The notes: a model not told the origin generated them from the sequence alone. DNA of 64,000 bases from Sycon ciliatum (GCF_964019385.1 NC_088645.1:30934517-30998516); one strand, 5' to 3'; shown: positions 42,416 through 55,836, counted from the stretch's first letter. Numbers and translations: made by a program.

Positions 42416-43369
42416 CTGTATGGCGAGATTTTCTGGAAAGAAATACGAAGTAGGAAGACGAGTAAATGCAATCAGAATGGATGTTAGTTGCCGTCAGTAT
42501 AATAATAATAATAATAATAAGACGAAGAAGAACGCCCGTGATCGGCAGAGTCAGCGCCGGCCCCAGGAAACGTCAGGACAGACATCCCGTCGACTCCAGA
42601 ACGCCCGTGATCGGCAGAGTTAGCGCCGGTCCCATAGCTATGCAGAAGACGTTACTTCAGTATCTCATTGAAACGTTTTTGCAATACAATGATGTAGCTA
42701 ATCAAAGGAAAAAGCATTTCCATCAGTTCTAACAACATACACGATAAGCTAGGCAACAAAGCATAGCGCAGGGCCCTGAGCTTCCAAGCTCTCTCGTAAT
42801 TTCCTGCGATAATGCTAAAGGCAATGCTCATCAGGATATAATGCCACTTATAATGCTCACACTACTCCATAATGCCATGGAGTTCGAAAGTTGGAAAAGT
42901 CGATTTCAGTCTGTCCAACCTTGCCACCATTTCAAAGCAGGACACCCATATTCAATGTTTACAAAGGCAATTCTCTCCCATGTAAATGTATACACGTGTT
43001 TGGGTCCAAAGCAGGACTGTCCTGCTGAAAGCAGGACGGTTGGACAGCCTGCGATTTAAGAAGGCCGTTTTGATTGAGGCCAAAGCGTAGAAGAAGAATA
43101 AACTTCAACAGCAGTGAGCATGTCGTCTGAAACTATCCACTGAGAAGGTTGTTTTGCAACGTCAAGTCTCCGGACGACGCCGGACAGGTTCAGATGCACG
43201 ATGTTCGGAACTGGACCTAGCCAGCTTCATGCATGACACCGTTGTCGACCGGCAATTATGCTTGTAATGCCAATTTTGCATGCGAAATGGTGTTATAATG
43301 CCAGCATTATGCCACTTGGAAAAAAGGGACTATAATGCCAGCCATAATGCTAGCATTACCCGCCCTTGC

Positions 43370-43557
43370 CTAGAGCTCACTCGTGCCCTGGGAATGGGTG
43401 TGGCCATCCTAGTAAACTCACTCTTTGTCAGTAGATTACGGGTACTGAATGAATCTCAAGATAATAGTGGGTTTTCCCCCAGCACGAGACGTCAAGGGAA
43501 TCAATGCATACCGCTGTGTGTGATGCAACGTTTTCTGGACGACTTCAAATCCTTACA

Positions 43558-43600
<43 letters not shown>
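43370..43600. repeat. Dispersed repeat family, copy 2, ending in an AC run
   Basis: Related to 40300-40514; the (AC)n tail here is about 40 bp. It is followed by a partial 238-bp unit, the same order as at 40.2-40.8 kb, so the two repeats move or duplicate together. Confidence 0.8.
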
Positions 43601-43605
<5 letters not shown>

Positions 43606-43809
43606 TAGTAGTAGTAGTACCGGGAAGCAGGGCAAGCAGGACCGGACAAACAGTGGTCATAGGTAACTTCTCAGCCAGGGCGTCTAAAGTGCATCACACC
43701 GGTAGTTAACAGTCACGTTTTGGTGTACAGATACAATGTACGTGCGTGCATAAGTTGACAGAAAGGCTAACAAGTAACAGGTGCATGTCATGTGGTCACA
43801 CCAGCTGGG

Positions 43810-45225
43810 CTCTGCTGGGCCCTGACACCGTGCGAGTTGCTTCTACTCTCCGTGTTCACATTTTTGTTCCATCAGCCAAACCAACCCAACTGGACTCTCC
43901 TGCCGACTTCGACAAATTGCCACAGAATACCATCAGTAAAGAGACACGTCAGCGGTAGTCAGCTCCTCCGTACACTTGTTTCGAGGTTAAAACTTTCCTT
44001 GGCGAAGGAAGGTATTGTTCAAGGGCGAATGGTGCTGTTTACCCTTGTTTAATCACTTTTACAACTTTTCAGCAGTACGATTGTCATTATTTTGATCCAT
44101 ACCTTTAAAGCAAATACCTGCGCATATTTGTAGCGCCTTCAAATTAATTATCACACCCACGGAGATACCAAGTGTTTAGTGACTTGTGCCATGTACACAA
44201 ATTAATATAGGTGATTCGTTTTGATTCATACAGTACACTACAACGCGTTAACTTATCTGCACGTGCATGTCTTGCAATAAGGCCGATTTCATGCTTTCTG
44301 TGTCTGTAAAACAAGATTGAATTCCCTGAATCAAGATTAGAGTCACTCCGCGCAATTAGAGAACATAAAAGGTTTTCGGACCTGCACACACGGGTAGAAG
44401 GAAATATAATTATCATTCTTCTCTCATTGCCTTCAGTCACTGGTGAAGGCTTCAAGTTCACCAGCTTTGTTTGACAAGCCTAGGGGCACATTCAGCATGC
44501 ATGACTCTCTGCTTGACACTAATTACACTTGAGGTGTCACTGACTGTGCTGTGAAATAGCTGATGAATGCAGGGAGTACTGGAGCACAGCGCAAACCAAG
44601 GAAGCGATTTTATAATTATAACACAAATTGGCGGGCATTGGGGGTAAGAGTACATTTCAAGAAAAGTATCAGATTGGGCGAATGCCAATTACAACGATGG
44701 CATTCAGCAGGAGTGCCAGTGTGCTGCGAGTGGATTTTAGAGGTAAGTTTAATTGAATTACCAAACTTGAAGAGTAGGTTGGTCTACGACCGCGATTCAG
44801 AAGGGAATGGTACCTTGTTCCAGTCCTTCAATGGGTCAGGTTTCCAGCCGTTCTGCTCAGCACAGAAAACTGGGAACGTGTGGCCTAGCACACTGGCTGC
44901 ATGTACATGATGTAGGCAAATACGCCTTAGTGAGCGTCCCGCACCCGTGCCCATAGTTCACCCTAACCCCCCCCCCCCCTCCTCACCATTAAGTGCTGTA
45001 TCTGTAAGTTTCTTTGAGAAAAGAGCATAACAGCAGTGAAGCCAGACGTGGGAACAGGAGGGACGAGTGCTGCAATCTCCTTCAGGGAATGGTGGGGTTA
45101 CAAACATAAGCAAACGGCCGCTACACATGCTGCAGCTGCATTTTTCAAGTGAGCACAACATGTAAGATAAAATTCTTCATTTTGGCTAGTGTAGAGCAAA
45201 CCGAACAAGTCGTGGACTCTGTAAA
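43810..45225. other. Stretch without recognised genes
   Basis: Includes a poly-C tract (44969-44981). The frame at 44563-44910 (plus, 115 codons) has no recognised motif. Confidence 0.4.
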
Positions 45226-45229
45226 AATG

Positions 45230-45356
45230 AATATGGTGGTAAAGACACACCTGGCAATATGGCAGCAAACACACGGCCGCCCACAGCTTACAGAGCGTGT
45301 GTGGGCGGGCGTGTGTTTACCACCATATTGCCAGGTGTGTCTTTACCACCATATTT
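45230..45356. repeat. Foldback repeat
   Basis: AATATGGTGGTAAAGACACA at the left is mirrored at the right, with a short centre. It is flanked by copies of 'aagtcgtggactc' at about 45207 and 45405. Confidence 0.8.
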
Positions 45357-46385
45357 ATGAACCATAAGTACAGCTGCAGTGGTGTCTTCAACTTCATTCA
45401 CCCAAGTCGTGGACTCGGTAAAAATATTATTATTATTATTATTTTTAATTCTGATAATGGTCTGCGAAAATTCGCACACGGCACCCGGCATACACACATT
45501 CCTTGAGATCGTGGATCCACCACTGCATAATATGTATACATGTATAATTGAAGTAATATTACATGAAGCCGAATTGAGTACCCCGAGGTTTGTATACGTG
45601 GTGAATATCAAACCATACACACGAAGCTGAAGGTAATACAGTGTATTCGATTTATACCTACGGTGACATTCAACTTCGTTTTTTTGTGGCCATCGCCGCC
45701 CTCGTTGCCAAACTCATTTTTGGCAAATTCCAGTTTGAGATCGATAGTACAGCACAGTGTAGGACTGTACGAGTGCAAGATTGAAAACTCGCCATGAGCT
45801 GTGAGGATCACCTAGACCCCGTAGCAGCTTCTGACTTCTCTAGTCTCTAGTCGGATCAGGCAAAACACTTGACCAATCACATTGAAGCGCGGGATCAAAA
45901 TTTGACCAATCATGATTAGTGTACGAGCAGGTCTATATATCTGGTGCTTAATCTGCGGACAGTCTGGTGCTTATGTGGAAATAGGCACGTATGTATGAAG
46001 TGTAGACGAGGTCAATGGTCATTGCCAGAGACTTGGGTGGCTCACACGTTACTCTCCAGTCTGCGTCCCACTCAGGCACGCTGTCCAAGGTGGCTTGGAG
46101 CTGCATGTGAAGTCGGCGATTTCGGAGGGGGCAGACAGGCACTGGTAGAGGGTCGTGTCATCCGCATAGAGAGATGATCGTCCCAATCGTTCAAGGTTTG
46201 TAACATGGCGGCAAATACACAAGCCCTCCCCAAGCCAGCTCTCTTATCTGACAAGTTACAATCGAACCCCGCATTACTATAAAAATAATTATGACACGGA
46301 CGAAAAATAATGATGAACTTGGATCGCAAACTTGATTTGATCCTTGACTGCTTCCTGACTGCCATTAGGATCACACGGGAAGTCG

Positions 46386-46491
46386 ATAAGCCCTCCACGT
46401 CCCAGGCGTGCAAGAACATACAACTGCACGCTCAGTCAACAAGCCCTCCACATCCCAGGCGTGCAAGAACAAACAACTGCACGCTCAGTGC
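46386..46491. repeat. 53-bp tandem duplication
   Basis: Two near-identical units contain 'ccaggcgtgcaagaaca' and 'aactgcacgctcagt'. The surroundings (46330-46560) are a diverged relative of 49090-49250. Confidence 0.85.
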
Positions 46492-47082
46492 CCAATGTTT
46501 ACGGGAATTCATGGCTCACCAGTTGCGCTGGAGCAGGCCGGGGAAGATTTGGCGCGAAGGGCACCACGTTTCTACATGACGTGCTCTTCAGTCCGTATAA
46601 CCACCGGAAAGATACTACCAGGGTAACTTATATTGACCGAGACAGTCCGCTTCCTGCCCTACAAATACCCAGTGACATCAAGATACAATGTAGTAGTGTG
46701 AGTCACCTACATAGGCTACAGTGCTGGCAACTGAAATCCGACCTCCTGAGCGATGCGCTCACATGGCAAAGTGCCAGGAGTGTAGGTAGGAACACGTGTT
46801 TTTGGAGTTGACAAGATTGGAAACGAACAACGGTCTAGAACACATGTGCTGCATATCCGCGAGCCACGCACACTGACGCTGCTATTTAGTGGTTCTTGAA
46901 AAATATGAAAAATGACCTTGTGCATTGCATTCCCACCCAGAATCAAAGAAGGCATGGCTGAACTTAATGAAGTGCATTGAATGGCTTGTGCGTATGGAGA
47001 GCGCATCTCCCCCCCCCCCCGCCCTTCAGTTAAGGTAGGTCAGGCATCGCTGCGTGGACCTTTTGCATTCATCATAATTTTA

Positions 47083-47495
47083 GACTGCGTTTACACGGAG
47101 ACGAAACGAAGCTAAACGAGAACGCGCTGGCCTCGAATCCTTTCAAACCGTTTACGGCAAATCGTTTTGAACCGTTCACACGAAAACAGAAAACGGTCGA
47201 TAAGGCTGGAGTTAGCACCTGCTGGCTTGTCGCAAGCGCGGGAAATAACACGTTAGTTGGAGTTGGCAAGTGCTGGCCGGAGCAAGGGTTGGGTAAAGTC
47301 CCCCCGCAGAATGGTTTCCATGACCGCGCTCCGTTTCCAATCGTTTTCACTGTTTTCACCGTTTACACGAAAACCAAAACGTTTTGAAAACGTTTCAAAA
47401 CACTTTGAAGTGTGTTCATTTTCGGGCATTGTCGTGTAAACGACAGTAGTAAACTCAACGATTTGGTTGTCAATCGTTGTCGTGTGAACGCAGCC
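47083..47495. mobile_element. Harbinger-like MITE (413 bp)
   Basis: The ends are GACTGCGTTTACACGG and the inverted GGCTGCGTTCACACG, flanked by TTA on both sides (47080-47082 and 47496-47498). The interior is rich in 'aaacgtttt' words and has no gene. Family is inferred from the duplication and termini. Confidence 0.75.
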
Positions 47496-47854
47496 TTAGA
47501 AGTCAGACGAATTTTCGGGATTGCTACAATTATTATCTGGCCTAGCTGCAGATACGACTTCACATGTATGCAGTACATCATACTGCGGGTGGCACACTAC
47601 TCCACTGTTTACAGGATTTCGACCCTAGATTGATCCCCTTGTATCGTGAGTAGGCCGATTGCCCATTGTGCAAAACATAATAATTATCATACCCTGAACC
47701 GTACTTCTTCAATGAAGTACATGCATCCGCAATTCACACCTGTCCGAAGGAACAATGAGATAATTTCCGAACCGAGCGTTCGTGTTCCCTTCTTTTCATG
47801 GGCTCTTGTTGCTGTTGATTTTTGATATACGGGCAGAGAGCAGCGAGAAAGTTA

Positions 47855-48040
47855 GACAGGGAGAGGGCGAGAAAGAAGGAAAAAGAGAAAAAGACAGAGA
47901 CAGAGACAGAGAGACAGAGAGACAGAGAGACAGAGAGAGAGACAGAGAGAGAGAGACAGAGAGACCGAGAGAGAGACAGAGAGAGACAGAGAGAGACAGA
48001 GAGACAGAGACAGAGAGAAAGATAGACAGGCAGACACAGA
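47855..48040. repeat. GAGACA/GA microsatellite
   Basis: Purine-only strand with repeats of GACAGA and GAGAGAGACAGA. The Leu/Ser/Cys-rich minus frames across it are artefacts. Confidence 0.95.
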
Positions 48041-49600
48041 GAGAGAAAAAACAAGGCGAAGGATAGAGAAGGATAGGTAGAAATACGGAGAGTGAAACAG
48101 TGATGTTAGGTGCATCGGGGAGATGAATCAGTGGTGCGTGGTGAGTGCTTCAACGCGTGGTTGGGGGTAGCAGCGAAGAACAAACTGCTGAATAATTTAG
48201 CATGGGAGATATGAGAAGCGATTTAGCAGGTCAACAGCGGCAACACGAAGAGTTCATTGGTGCACAAGCACGCAGAGAGGAACACATGACGGAGTGGGTA
48301 GACAGGCAAAGTCATACGGAGCATTCATTGCAAGGTGCAGAGGGTGGAGGCAAGGATAAATATCTGAGCAGCCTTGTTCTCCCTTACATTCCATGGCAGT
48401 GCGTTTTAGGCCAAGGCTACTGGAAAGGTCAGGCGAGATCTACTGACTTCTGATTACTTCGAGGGGACAGTGAGGTCCTTGGCGCTTTTAATGAAAAAAT
48501 CAAAATGACTAAGTCAGGTGCTATGTGGGTAAAGATTTGAGGGAGATAACCATCGCGCTACATTTGAAAAGTTTGTGTGTTAAATACGGCATGAAGACCT
48601 GTAATGCTTCACATATTCTATTATTCTAACATGAGTTACATGTTTGCTGTGTGTATAATAATGTGTTTGTGTATTCACTGTGGTCATTGGATCTATTATA
48701 TTTTCGGTTCTGTTCTGTACAGCGTGTTGGCACATAGCGGTATTTGTGTTATTGGAGATCCATGTTGTGACAGGTAATTGAAATTGAGAGCAATTCCTTC
48801 TGATGGAGAATGTTGTGTTATAATGACTTTGTGTTTGGCCGAGTAACGCAGTGAATCTATATAATATGAATGCTCCTCGACATTCGTCTTGTTGAGCTCT
48901 CTCGGTACGCTGCTCTAGTGCTGCTTCCTTACGAATTGTCCGCTACTTTCATAGTAAGGGCACTCTAGCGTTAGAGAAATGAACTTTGTGTCGTGCCTCC
49001 TTTGTACCATGGCTGGTGTGTGTTGCTTGATAGGAAAGGGTTTGTTCCCCACACCGGCGCTCGCTCTATTCCGCCGACTTTACTTGACACTTGACTGACT
49101 CACGACTGCCATCCAGAGCACACGAGAAGTCCGTCGAACCTTCGACTCGGCAAACCTGCAAGAAAGCACCACTCCCTGCTCAATACACAGTGTTTCGGGG
49201 AATACACCCCTCATCAGTTGAGCTTTAGTAAGGATGAGGCAAAATGTGCCCGAAGAACATGACTTCAGTGATGCTCTTCGCAACCACTATCTCATACTAT
49301 TGTTTAATCATTGTGGGAAAGATGCTCCTGACTGCGCACGCACTCTAAGCTACATTGTCCGTGACCAGGCAAGCGGAGTCCCGAGACTTTTTGATGTCCT
49401 CAAGCAATTGCAGTTAGAAATATGCCCCCCCCCCCCTCCTTCACGACCGCCGCGCCACTCAGGGAATATCGAATAGGAAACGGACACAACTGTGCTTGAG
49501 TATACAATGGATACTTTCTCGAAGAATGTGCCGGGATCAACTTATGCCATTTACAACTAGAACTGTGTTGGCATTGTTCCACTGCAATCTTGTCTACGCC
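48041..49600. other. Stretch before the receptor gene without recognised exon
   Basis: A frame of 81 codons at 49234-49476 lies in a region (49090-49250) similar to 46330-46560, so it is probably repeat-derived. A poly-C tract lies at 49424-49436. No signal-peptide exon for the downstream gene was recognised. Confidence 0.4.
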
Positions 49601-49607
49601 CGTGCAG

Positions 49608-49925
49608 GTCAATATCCCGTTCTCATTGCTGCTGGTACAGGGCAAGCAGCGCCATTCAGAATGACATTTGGCGATGGGCAGACTACCGCTGGCGTTCTCA
49701 GCTACTTGCCGGTGTGTATTGTGACCAGTGGATCGGCACCGTTCATTCGACTAGAGAAGACTGATGGTAGCCTGGTGCTGGGTGTGACCGGTTCGTTCAC
49801 CGGATTTGGCAGAGCCCCTTTGAACACCACAGTACACCCCTCACTGGACCCATCATACACTGGACTGTACCATTGCCGAACCGACGCCCATTACTCACCA
49901 CAGGTGTACCAGCTCAATGTTGTGG
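49608..49925 (+). CDS. Receptor-like gene, exon with Ig-like domain 1
   Basis: The acceptor CAG at 49605-49607 and donor GTAAGG at 49926 bound an exon entered and left in phase 1. The translation shows an Ig-like core; DPSYTGLYHCRTD is the typical strand-F motif with the second cysteine. Together with the downstream exons it encodes an extracellular or cell-surface protein with Ig, Sushi and EGF modules. Such proteins serve in adhesion or recognition; the specific role is unknown. The first-strand Cys is not obvious, so the domain may be atypical or continue from an unseen upstream exon. Confidence 0.65.
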
Positions 49926-50094
49926 GTAAGGTTAAGTTTGAGATGTTACTCATGTTGTCCATCAAGGGCAGCTTTTTAATGATACCGTGCATAGCGCATC
50001 AACGTTGCCTTCACCCTCTACAACTCACTCCCTATCGACATCACAACCCAGCATGGTAGAAATACTTTCCGAAACAATGCATCCAATCTTCCTT

Positions 50095-50170
50095 TGAGCA
50101 GTACCTGTTCCTGCTCGGTGCACACCCCCCCCCCCCCACCCACACCCCTACCCCCCCCCCCACCCCTGGT
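50095..50170. repeat. Poly-C tracts in an intron
   Basis: Two C-runs (about 50126-50137 and 50151-50161) separated by 'acccacacccct' lie in the intron between the two Ig exons. Confidence 0.9.
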
Positions 50171-50383
50171 TTCTGATATCTCTTACGTGTCCTTAACAGT
50201 TACTATCTCGATCACCCCACTTGTTTTGCATGATACATTGCTTCTTGCCTCCCCGGGTAATTTCCATCTAGTTGTTTCTGACTAGTATCGGTTCTATTAC
50301 ACTTATCAATCGTCCTTATTGGCATCACCAATTCGTGGAATGAAAGAATAACACCATTGCTGTTCTCTTGCCCCCTTTTGTAG

Positions 50384-50770
50384 CTCGACAGATTCGGTCG
50401 TCGTTCCCTACGTCACTGCCACTAGTTTACATGGATGACAATCACACCATATCATGCATGTCAAGTGGCAATTTCCCTCTCAAATTATCTTGGAACACAA
50501 CACTATCTCCGGATTCTGAGCTGATTCGGACAATGACATCGACGAATATGGTACATTCGACATTCAGCTTCAAGCTGAACGACACACAGTTCGTAATAAC
50601 AGAGCGTGATACGTCCGGTGTTGCCTTCAACGTAACCTGTAAGACCTGGTATACTACAAACTTCGACTGTGTTGCAGCGGGCTCAATTCCTGCACGACCT
50701 CACGATGTGATTCAAAGGTGCTTAAATTCCTCCCAGGCAGTATCTACGACTGTTTCTGTCACTATTCAAG
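50384..50770 (+). CDS. Receptor-like gene, exon with Ig-like domain 2
   Basis: The acceptor TTTTGTAG ends at 50383 and the donor is GTACGC at 50771; phase 1-1. The exon encodes about 129 residues with NHTISCMSSGNFPLKLSWN (first Cys and Trp of an Ig fold) and FNVTCKTWY as the second cysteine strand. Many N-x-S/T sequons suggest an extracellular location. It continues in frame with the next exon through the codon split at the intron. Confidence 0.75.
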
Positions 50771-50961
50771 GTACGCATACTCCAGAATTTCTCACTAGAA
50801 TAACGAGGACGAAAGTTCTTTGACGGGCTATAGGGGAGGGTAGCAGCACCCAACTTCATTACGTCAACCGCACTGCAAATAAGAGAACTATTTTTGAAAA
50901 TGAAGCATTGAACAACAAAGGCAATCACACTTTTTAAGTAGCGTCAAAAATGCCTTTTTAA

Positions 50962-53215
50962 GAGAGCATGTCTGAGAAAACCAGAACATATGTGCAAGTC
51001 GATCTCTCAGATTTCGCTCAAATTTTGCAGGTAGGTTTGCTTTGGGGTGTACATCGATATTCCAAAGCCCGCACAAAATCTTTTGAAGGGAACCATGAAG
51101 TTGGCAAACCCCTCAATATTGGCCCAATATTGGCACGATTTATGGGTCTACAAACGAGCCACGGCACAGCGTACAAGAACAAGCTACGAACAAAACTCCA
51201 TCAAGCCATCATTACCTCACCTTAGACGAGTTCTTGGGGCAGCACCACTTAGCCACGCCAACATCCCAGAAGACGAGGGAAATCATCCCTTGACGCCACA
51301 AATGATCGTGTTGAAAATAGCCAAATTACAAGCGCTGATAAAACAGAGAGCTACGTCCTCAATTAGCAAACACTATACACCGGCAGATAGTAGAACACCT
51401 CTTCTAGCACTGAGGACATGTCCCCCATCATCCTTTTGGGGTTTTCTTGAAATAAACAATTTTGAATTTTTCCACTCGACCATTCTGAAATACGTCCAAA
51501 CTCATACCTGCGCAGGAAAGCTCGTCCCTCCGCGACGTCTAGTCAGCAATTTCTACTCCAACACCACTCCCAACGCTGCAGAACAAAGTGTATTGTTGAC
51601 TCTGACAAGGAAAAGCAGCGGTGATCACTTGTCACTCCAAACGACAAGCTTCTCCTTGCGCCACCAACATTTTTCGTTGCAACAGTTGAAGCAAAAGTGA
51701 CTGAATTTTTGCGTGTAGTTTTGGATTTTACTGCAAGAGGAATGATGAAATCATGTGCCTCGTGACACAAGAATGCCAGGTCTCGTAGATCACGGTTCAG
51801 CAGTTGTTCCGAGTCACGTTGATCAAGCGCTCCTGCACTTACATGGATCACCCGTTGATCTAGATCGGATCAAGTGCATCTTGATGTCCAGCTCAAGAGC
51901 ACGCATGTCGTGTTGTAGGCCTTCCAGCTGGGACTTTCCCTCAACATGTAGCACAGAGACTATGGCGAGTAGGGTCAAATCACGTTGTTCATGACGTAAG
52001 AAATCTGCCATGTGGGCGTGCCACATACTTCATGCAACCAGTGTTGGCCGCGCGTTGGTCAACTCCAAGCGACCTTGATGGCATGGACCACGCTCATTCC
52101 TTGCTGTTGCAGATCTACGTGGATCATCAGCATGTAAACCAGCCGTAGTTCCTGTTGAACCATGTTCGGGATGAGCGAGGTTAGTGTGAAAAAATGCATC
52201 CCTGTTCTTACTGCAAGAGGAAATATCTCCAAGAATTCTTGCCAATGCAATACTGCTAGCGTTATAACGATAGTTTCTGCATGTTCTGAGCAGAGCATGC
52301 AAGAAATATAATGCATCTTACCTCCTCCCTCATGGTACGTTTCGAATAGCGCCTCAGGAACGATCGTGATCGTGTGCATTGTGTCGTGTACCAGAAAGCA
52401 TTAGTCTATGTCAGGATCCACGTGATTTCTTCATTCCTCTTGGAGTAAAATCCAAAAACTACACGCAAAAATTCAGTCACTTTTGCATCAACTGTTGCAA
52501 CGAAAAATGTTCGTGGCGCAAGGAGAAGCTTGTCGTTTGGAGTGACAAGTGGTCACCGCTGCTTTTCCTTGTCAGAGTCAACAATACACTTTGTTCTGCA
52601 GCGTTGGGAGTGGTGTTGGAGTAGAAATTGCTGACTAGACGTCGCGGAGGGGCGAGCTTTCCTGCGCAGGTATGAGTTTGGACGTATTTCAGAATGGTCG
52701 AGTGGAAAAATTCAAAATTGTTTATTTCAAGAAAACTCCCAAAGGATGATGGGGGACATGTTCTCAGTGCTAGAAGAGGTGTTCTACTATCTGCCGGTGT
52801 ATAGTGTTTGCTAATTGAGGACGTAGCTCGCTGTTTTATCAGCGCTTGTAATTTGGCTATTTTCAAGACGATCATTTGTGGCGTCAAGGGATGATTTCCC
52901 TCGTCTTCTGGGATGCTGGCATGGCTAAGTAGTGCTGCCCCAAGAACTCTTCTAAGGTGAGGTAATGATGGCTTGATGGAGTTTTGTTCGTAGCTTGTTC
53001 TTGCACGCTGTGCCGTGGCTCGTTTGTAGACCCATAAATCGTGCCAATATTGGGCCAATATTGAGGGGTATACCAATTTCATGGTTCCCTTCAAAAGATT
53101 TTGTGCGGGCTTTGGAATGTCGATCTACACCCCAAAGCAAACCTACCTGCAAAATTTGAGCAAAATCTGAGAGATCGACTTGCACATATGTTCTGGTTTT
53201 CTCAGACATGCTCTC
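50962..53215. mobile_element. TTAA-flanked foldback transposon (2.25 kb) in an intron
   Basis: The ends are GAGAGCATGTCTGAGAAAACC and its complement, with TTAA on both sides (50958-50961 and 53216-53219). The inverted arms are about 790 bp each (50962-51752 and about 52425-53215). TTAA duplications point to Kolobok or piggyBac relatives. Both arms carry the same long frame (51047-51700 plus and 52477-53094 minus), over 200 codons, differing at few residues. The centre (51753-52424) has no recognised gene. No transposase motif was identified. Confidence 0.8.
51047..51700 (+). other. Open frame carried in both arms of the foldback
   Basis: 217 codons here, 205 in the mirrored arm (52477-53094, minus). 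The predicted protein is basic, without membrane segments or known motifs. Its preservation in both arms may reflect only the high identity of the arms. An overlapping 85-codon frame starting at the element tip (50968) is also kept in both. I do not claim a function. Confidence 0.25.
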
Positions 53216-53468
53216 TTAATTGCACTGGATGCTCGGTATTACGCTCTGCTTCCGCGGTGTTGAGCACTGTCAGCACACTGAGTGCATTCTCAGCTGAAAA
53301 TGAAGCCCCCGTTTGGATTTTGTGAAGTAAAACAAAGAAAAGAAAATAATAATAAAAAACACGTGTCATGTACTAGTGTAGGCTGCCAAGCGGAATGGGA
53401 TATGGTTGTTATAACGATAATGTGAAAACTCTGCTTCCACTTTTTTCACTATCATTCTAATTCTGCAG

Positions 53469-53648
53469 CACCACGCTGTAGCGCACTACACACTCTCAAC
53501 CTGAATGTGAATGTGACGTCATCAACACCTAGCAAGAGAGGTAGCATTGTGAATGTGCAGTGCATTCCTCCATACAATCTAACCAATGGAGTGCAGCAGG
53601 TCACGTGTTTGGCAAACGGATTTTGGACAGTTCTCCCGACGTGTGTTG
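53469..53648 (+). CDS. Receptor-like gene, CCP/Sushi exon 1
   Basis: The acceptor TTCTGCAG ends at 53468 and the donor is GTATGT at 53649; phase 1-1. The module has four cysteines (PRCSALH, VQCIPP, VTCLANGFW, LPTCVG) and the Trp before the last Cys, the hallmarks of a complement control protein domain. Length is about 60 residues, normal for the family. Confidence 0.85.
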
Positions 53649-53734
53649 GTATGTATGATACACATGTTAGTCTGAACGCCTTCGTGTACTCTTCCTCTTC
53701 CGGCTCCCTGTTTTTCTGATTCAATCTCTTCCCT

Positions 53735-53735
<1 letters not shown>

Positions 53736-53790
<55 letters not shown>
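53736..53790. repeat. (GTA)n microsatellite
   Basis: About 18 uninterrupted trinucleotide units in the intron after CCP exon 1. Confidence 0.95.
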
Positions 53791-53791
<1 letters not shown>

Positions 53792-55319
53792 TTCTATTTA
53801 TAGTGGAGAAACCAAAACAGTCAGATGCCTAATAAAAGTGGACCCACTGTGTAGGGTGGAGGAGGGGGAGACATGGCTAATGGTAAAATAGTGGCGGCGA
53901 AATAGAGCAGTTCTAGCACAGCTACAGAAACATGGGCGTAAAGCTAAAAGCAGGCAAGAATGTGTTGCAAAGGGCTTGACTTGAAGGCGGCCAGTTTGGT
54001 GACGCGTCGGATATCCACATGGAGGGAATTCCGGAGAACTGCGCCAGCATGTGCTACCAATTTGGTAGAATGTGCAGAAGCAGCTGCAGGGACGATAAGC
54101 AGGTTACTGTTGCCTCCTCGAGTTCTTCGTGACGGAAGAGCCTGTACTGTATACACTTCATTAATGTTGTATGCGGCGGATGCGGAACCCCCCCCCCCCC
54201 CCCCCCAACAGTCCTTCCCACCTCTACAGATTTCTGAAATAATGAAAGTGACCCGATAACCCGATTTACATTCAGAAAAGGGGAGAAATTCAAAGAAAAA
54301 GCACAGAACTGAGTTGAAATTCCCTCACATATAATTATATTAAACCAAGGTGTCAGGGTGAAAACGTAGAGAGTTAAAAAGTTAGCAAGACATTGTAGTG
54401 TCAACTTTTCAGACTCCCTACCTTTACACCTTCTTTCAATATGTGATTGAATCTTCCATCACTGCTGTGTTGTTAAATTTAATGACATTTTTTTCACAAC
54501 TCAGTCCCCTTGTTTGCTTTCATTGTGGTAAACCTTTTCTGATGGTAGATATTATTGAAATATTGAAAGGGCTAAAATATGTTGTCGCGTTGCTCTGTGT
54601 CTGTGAATGATCGCGTGTACATTTATCTTATTCCTTTTAAAAACATTTAAACCTTTTGTTATCAGCGGTGTTGTTTCGGCGTTATCACGATACAGAAAAC
54701 TTTGAGCAATGTCACAAATTGCTACACCTCAAGACTCTATAGAAAAACCGGTCAATATCAGCAGAGTGTGTGGTAGCGAACTAAGACAATACAAATAAGT
54801 AGATGGTAGGCGGGAAAACGGAAGATTGGCAACAGCATCAGCACCAACAACTCTGTGGCGGAAGAGGACGACACTGATGTGCCAGTGAAGAGCACGAGAG
54901 ACGTAAAGGATAGGTCGATAACGAGCTAGGTCGTATCATGTAGAAGGGGTTACATGGATCTTGAAAAAACCGAGAGAATGACAATGTGCTGGGTGGTAGA
55001 TTAAGTGAACTGAGGTTCTCTAGTCATTTTCCCAAATAATAGTAACTACGAAAATTGCGGGTCACCCGGGGCTGGCGTCATGATAGCAAAACACCTCGAA
55101 ACCCAGCTGAGCAACATAATAAATTGAGTAGAATCTCCGGCAGAGCCTGTGGCTTTTCTAGTGCTCAGAGAATTAGGCACACCGTGCCAAACATATAAGA
55201 GTAGAAAGTATTCTTTGCTTGCACTTGAGCTGTACTTGACCGAACCGGTCAGTAGTTATCTGTTTATCTTTTGTACAAGAGGGATTCTTGTGTTTTCCAC
55301 TTTCAAACTTTACATACAG

Positions 55320-55487
55320 TGACGCACTGCGCATCTGTGAACCACTCCACGATCACCTACCTGCCTAGAACACCAATTGGAAGCTCTGCTGTTACAAAAT
55401 GTCGTGAGCCCTACAGCGGTATAACTGGCCCAAACAACGTGCAGTGTATGGCTGCAGGTATCTGGAGTACGCTACCAACTTGCCCTG
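55320..55487 (+). CDS. Receptor-like gene, CCP/Sushi exon 2
   Basis: The acceptor ATACAG ends at 55319 and the donor is GTAAGT at 55488; 168 bp, phase 1-1. Four CCP cysteines are present (THCASV, TKCREP, VQCMAAG.W, LPTCPG). It is closely similar to CCP exon 3 (57121-57288), which has the same length, so the CCP-EGF pair was probably duplicated as a unit. Confidence 0.9.
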
Positions 55488-55836
55488 GTAAGTGCTTTTC
55501 TATAATTAGTTAACGCCGAACTAGCATACGAACGGTTTAAAAGTAACCAGATTTTGTCAAACACTGGCAATTGTGAGCTTGATAGTGATGAGTCATGATG
55601 TGTAACAGTTAACACTACATTGACTGTAGTTTTAAAGTGACGTTCAATGACCTGACGATCAGTTCCAGTGCGGCTCGGATTACTTGGTATCTTGAAAACT
55701 TGAAACCGATGGTTCGCAGCGTTTGTTCTGCACCTCCATACGTGGCGCAGACTTGCGCTGACGTCTGGATTTGACGAGGTGTTTAACCCGCTGGAAACGG
55801 TGTGTCACATGTCTTTCTATTATATCATTTGCACAG

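Noticed and set aside
47734..48115. Leu/Ser/Cys-rich minus frames
   Set aside because: Translation of the GAGACA microsatellite.
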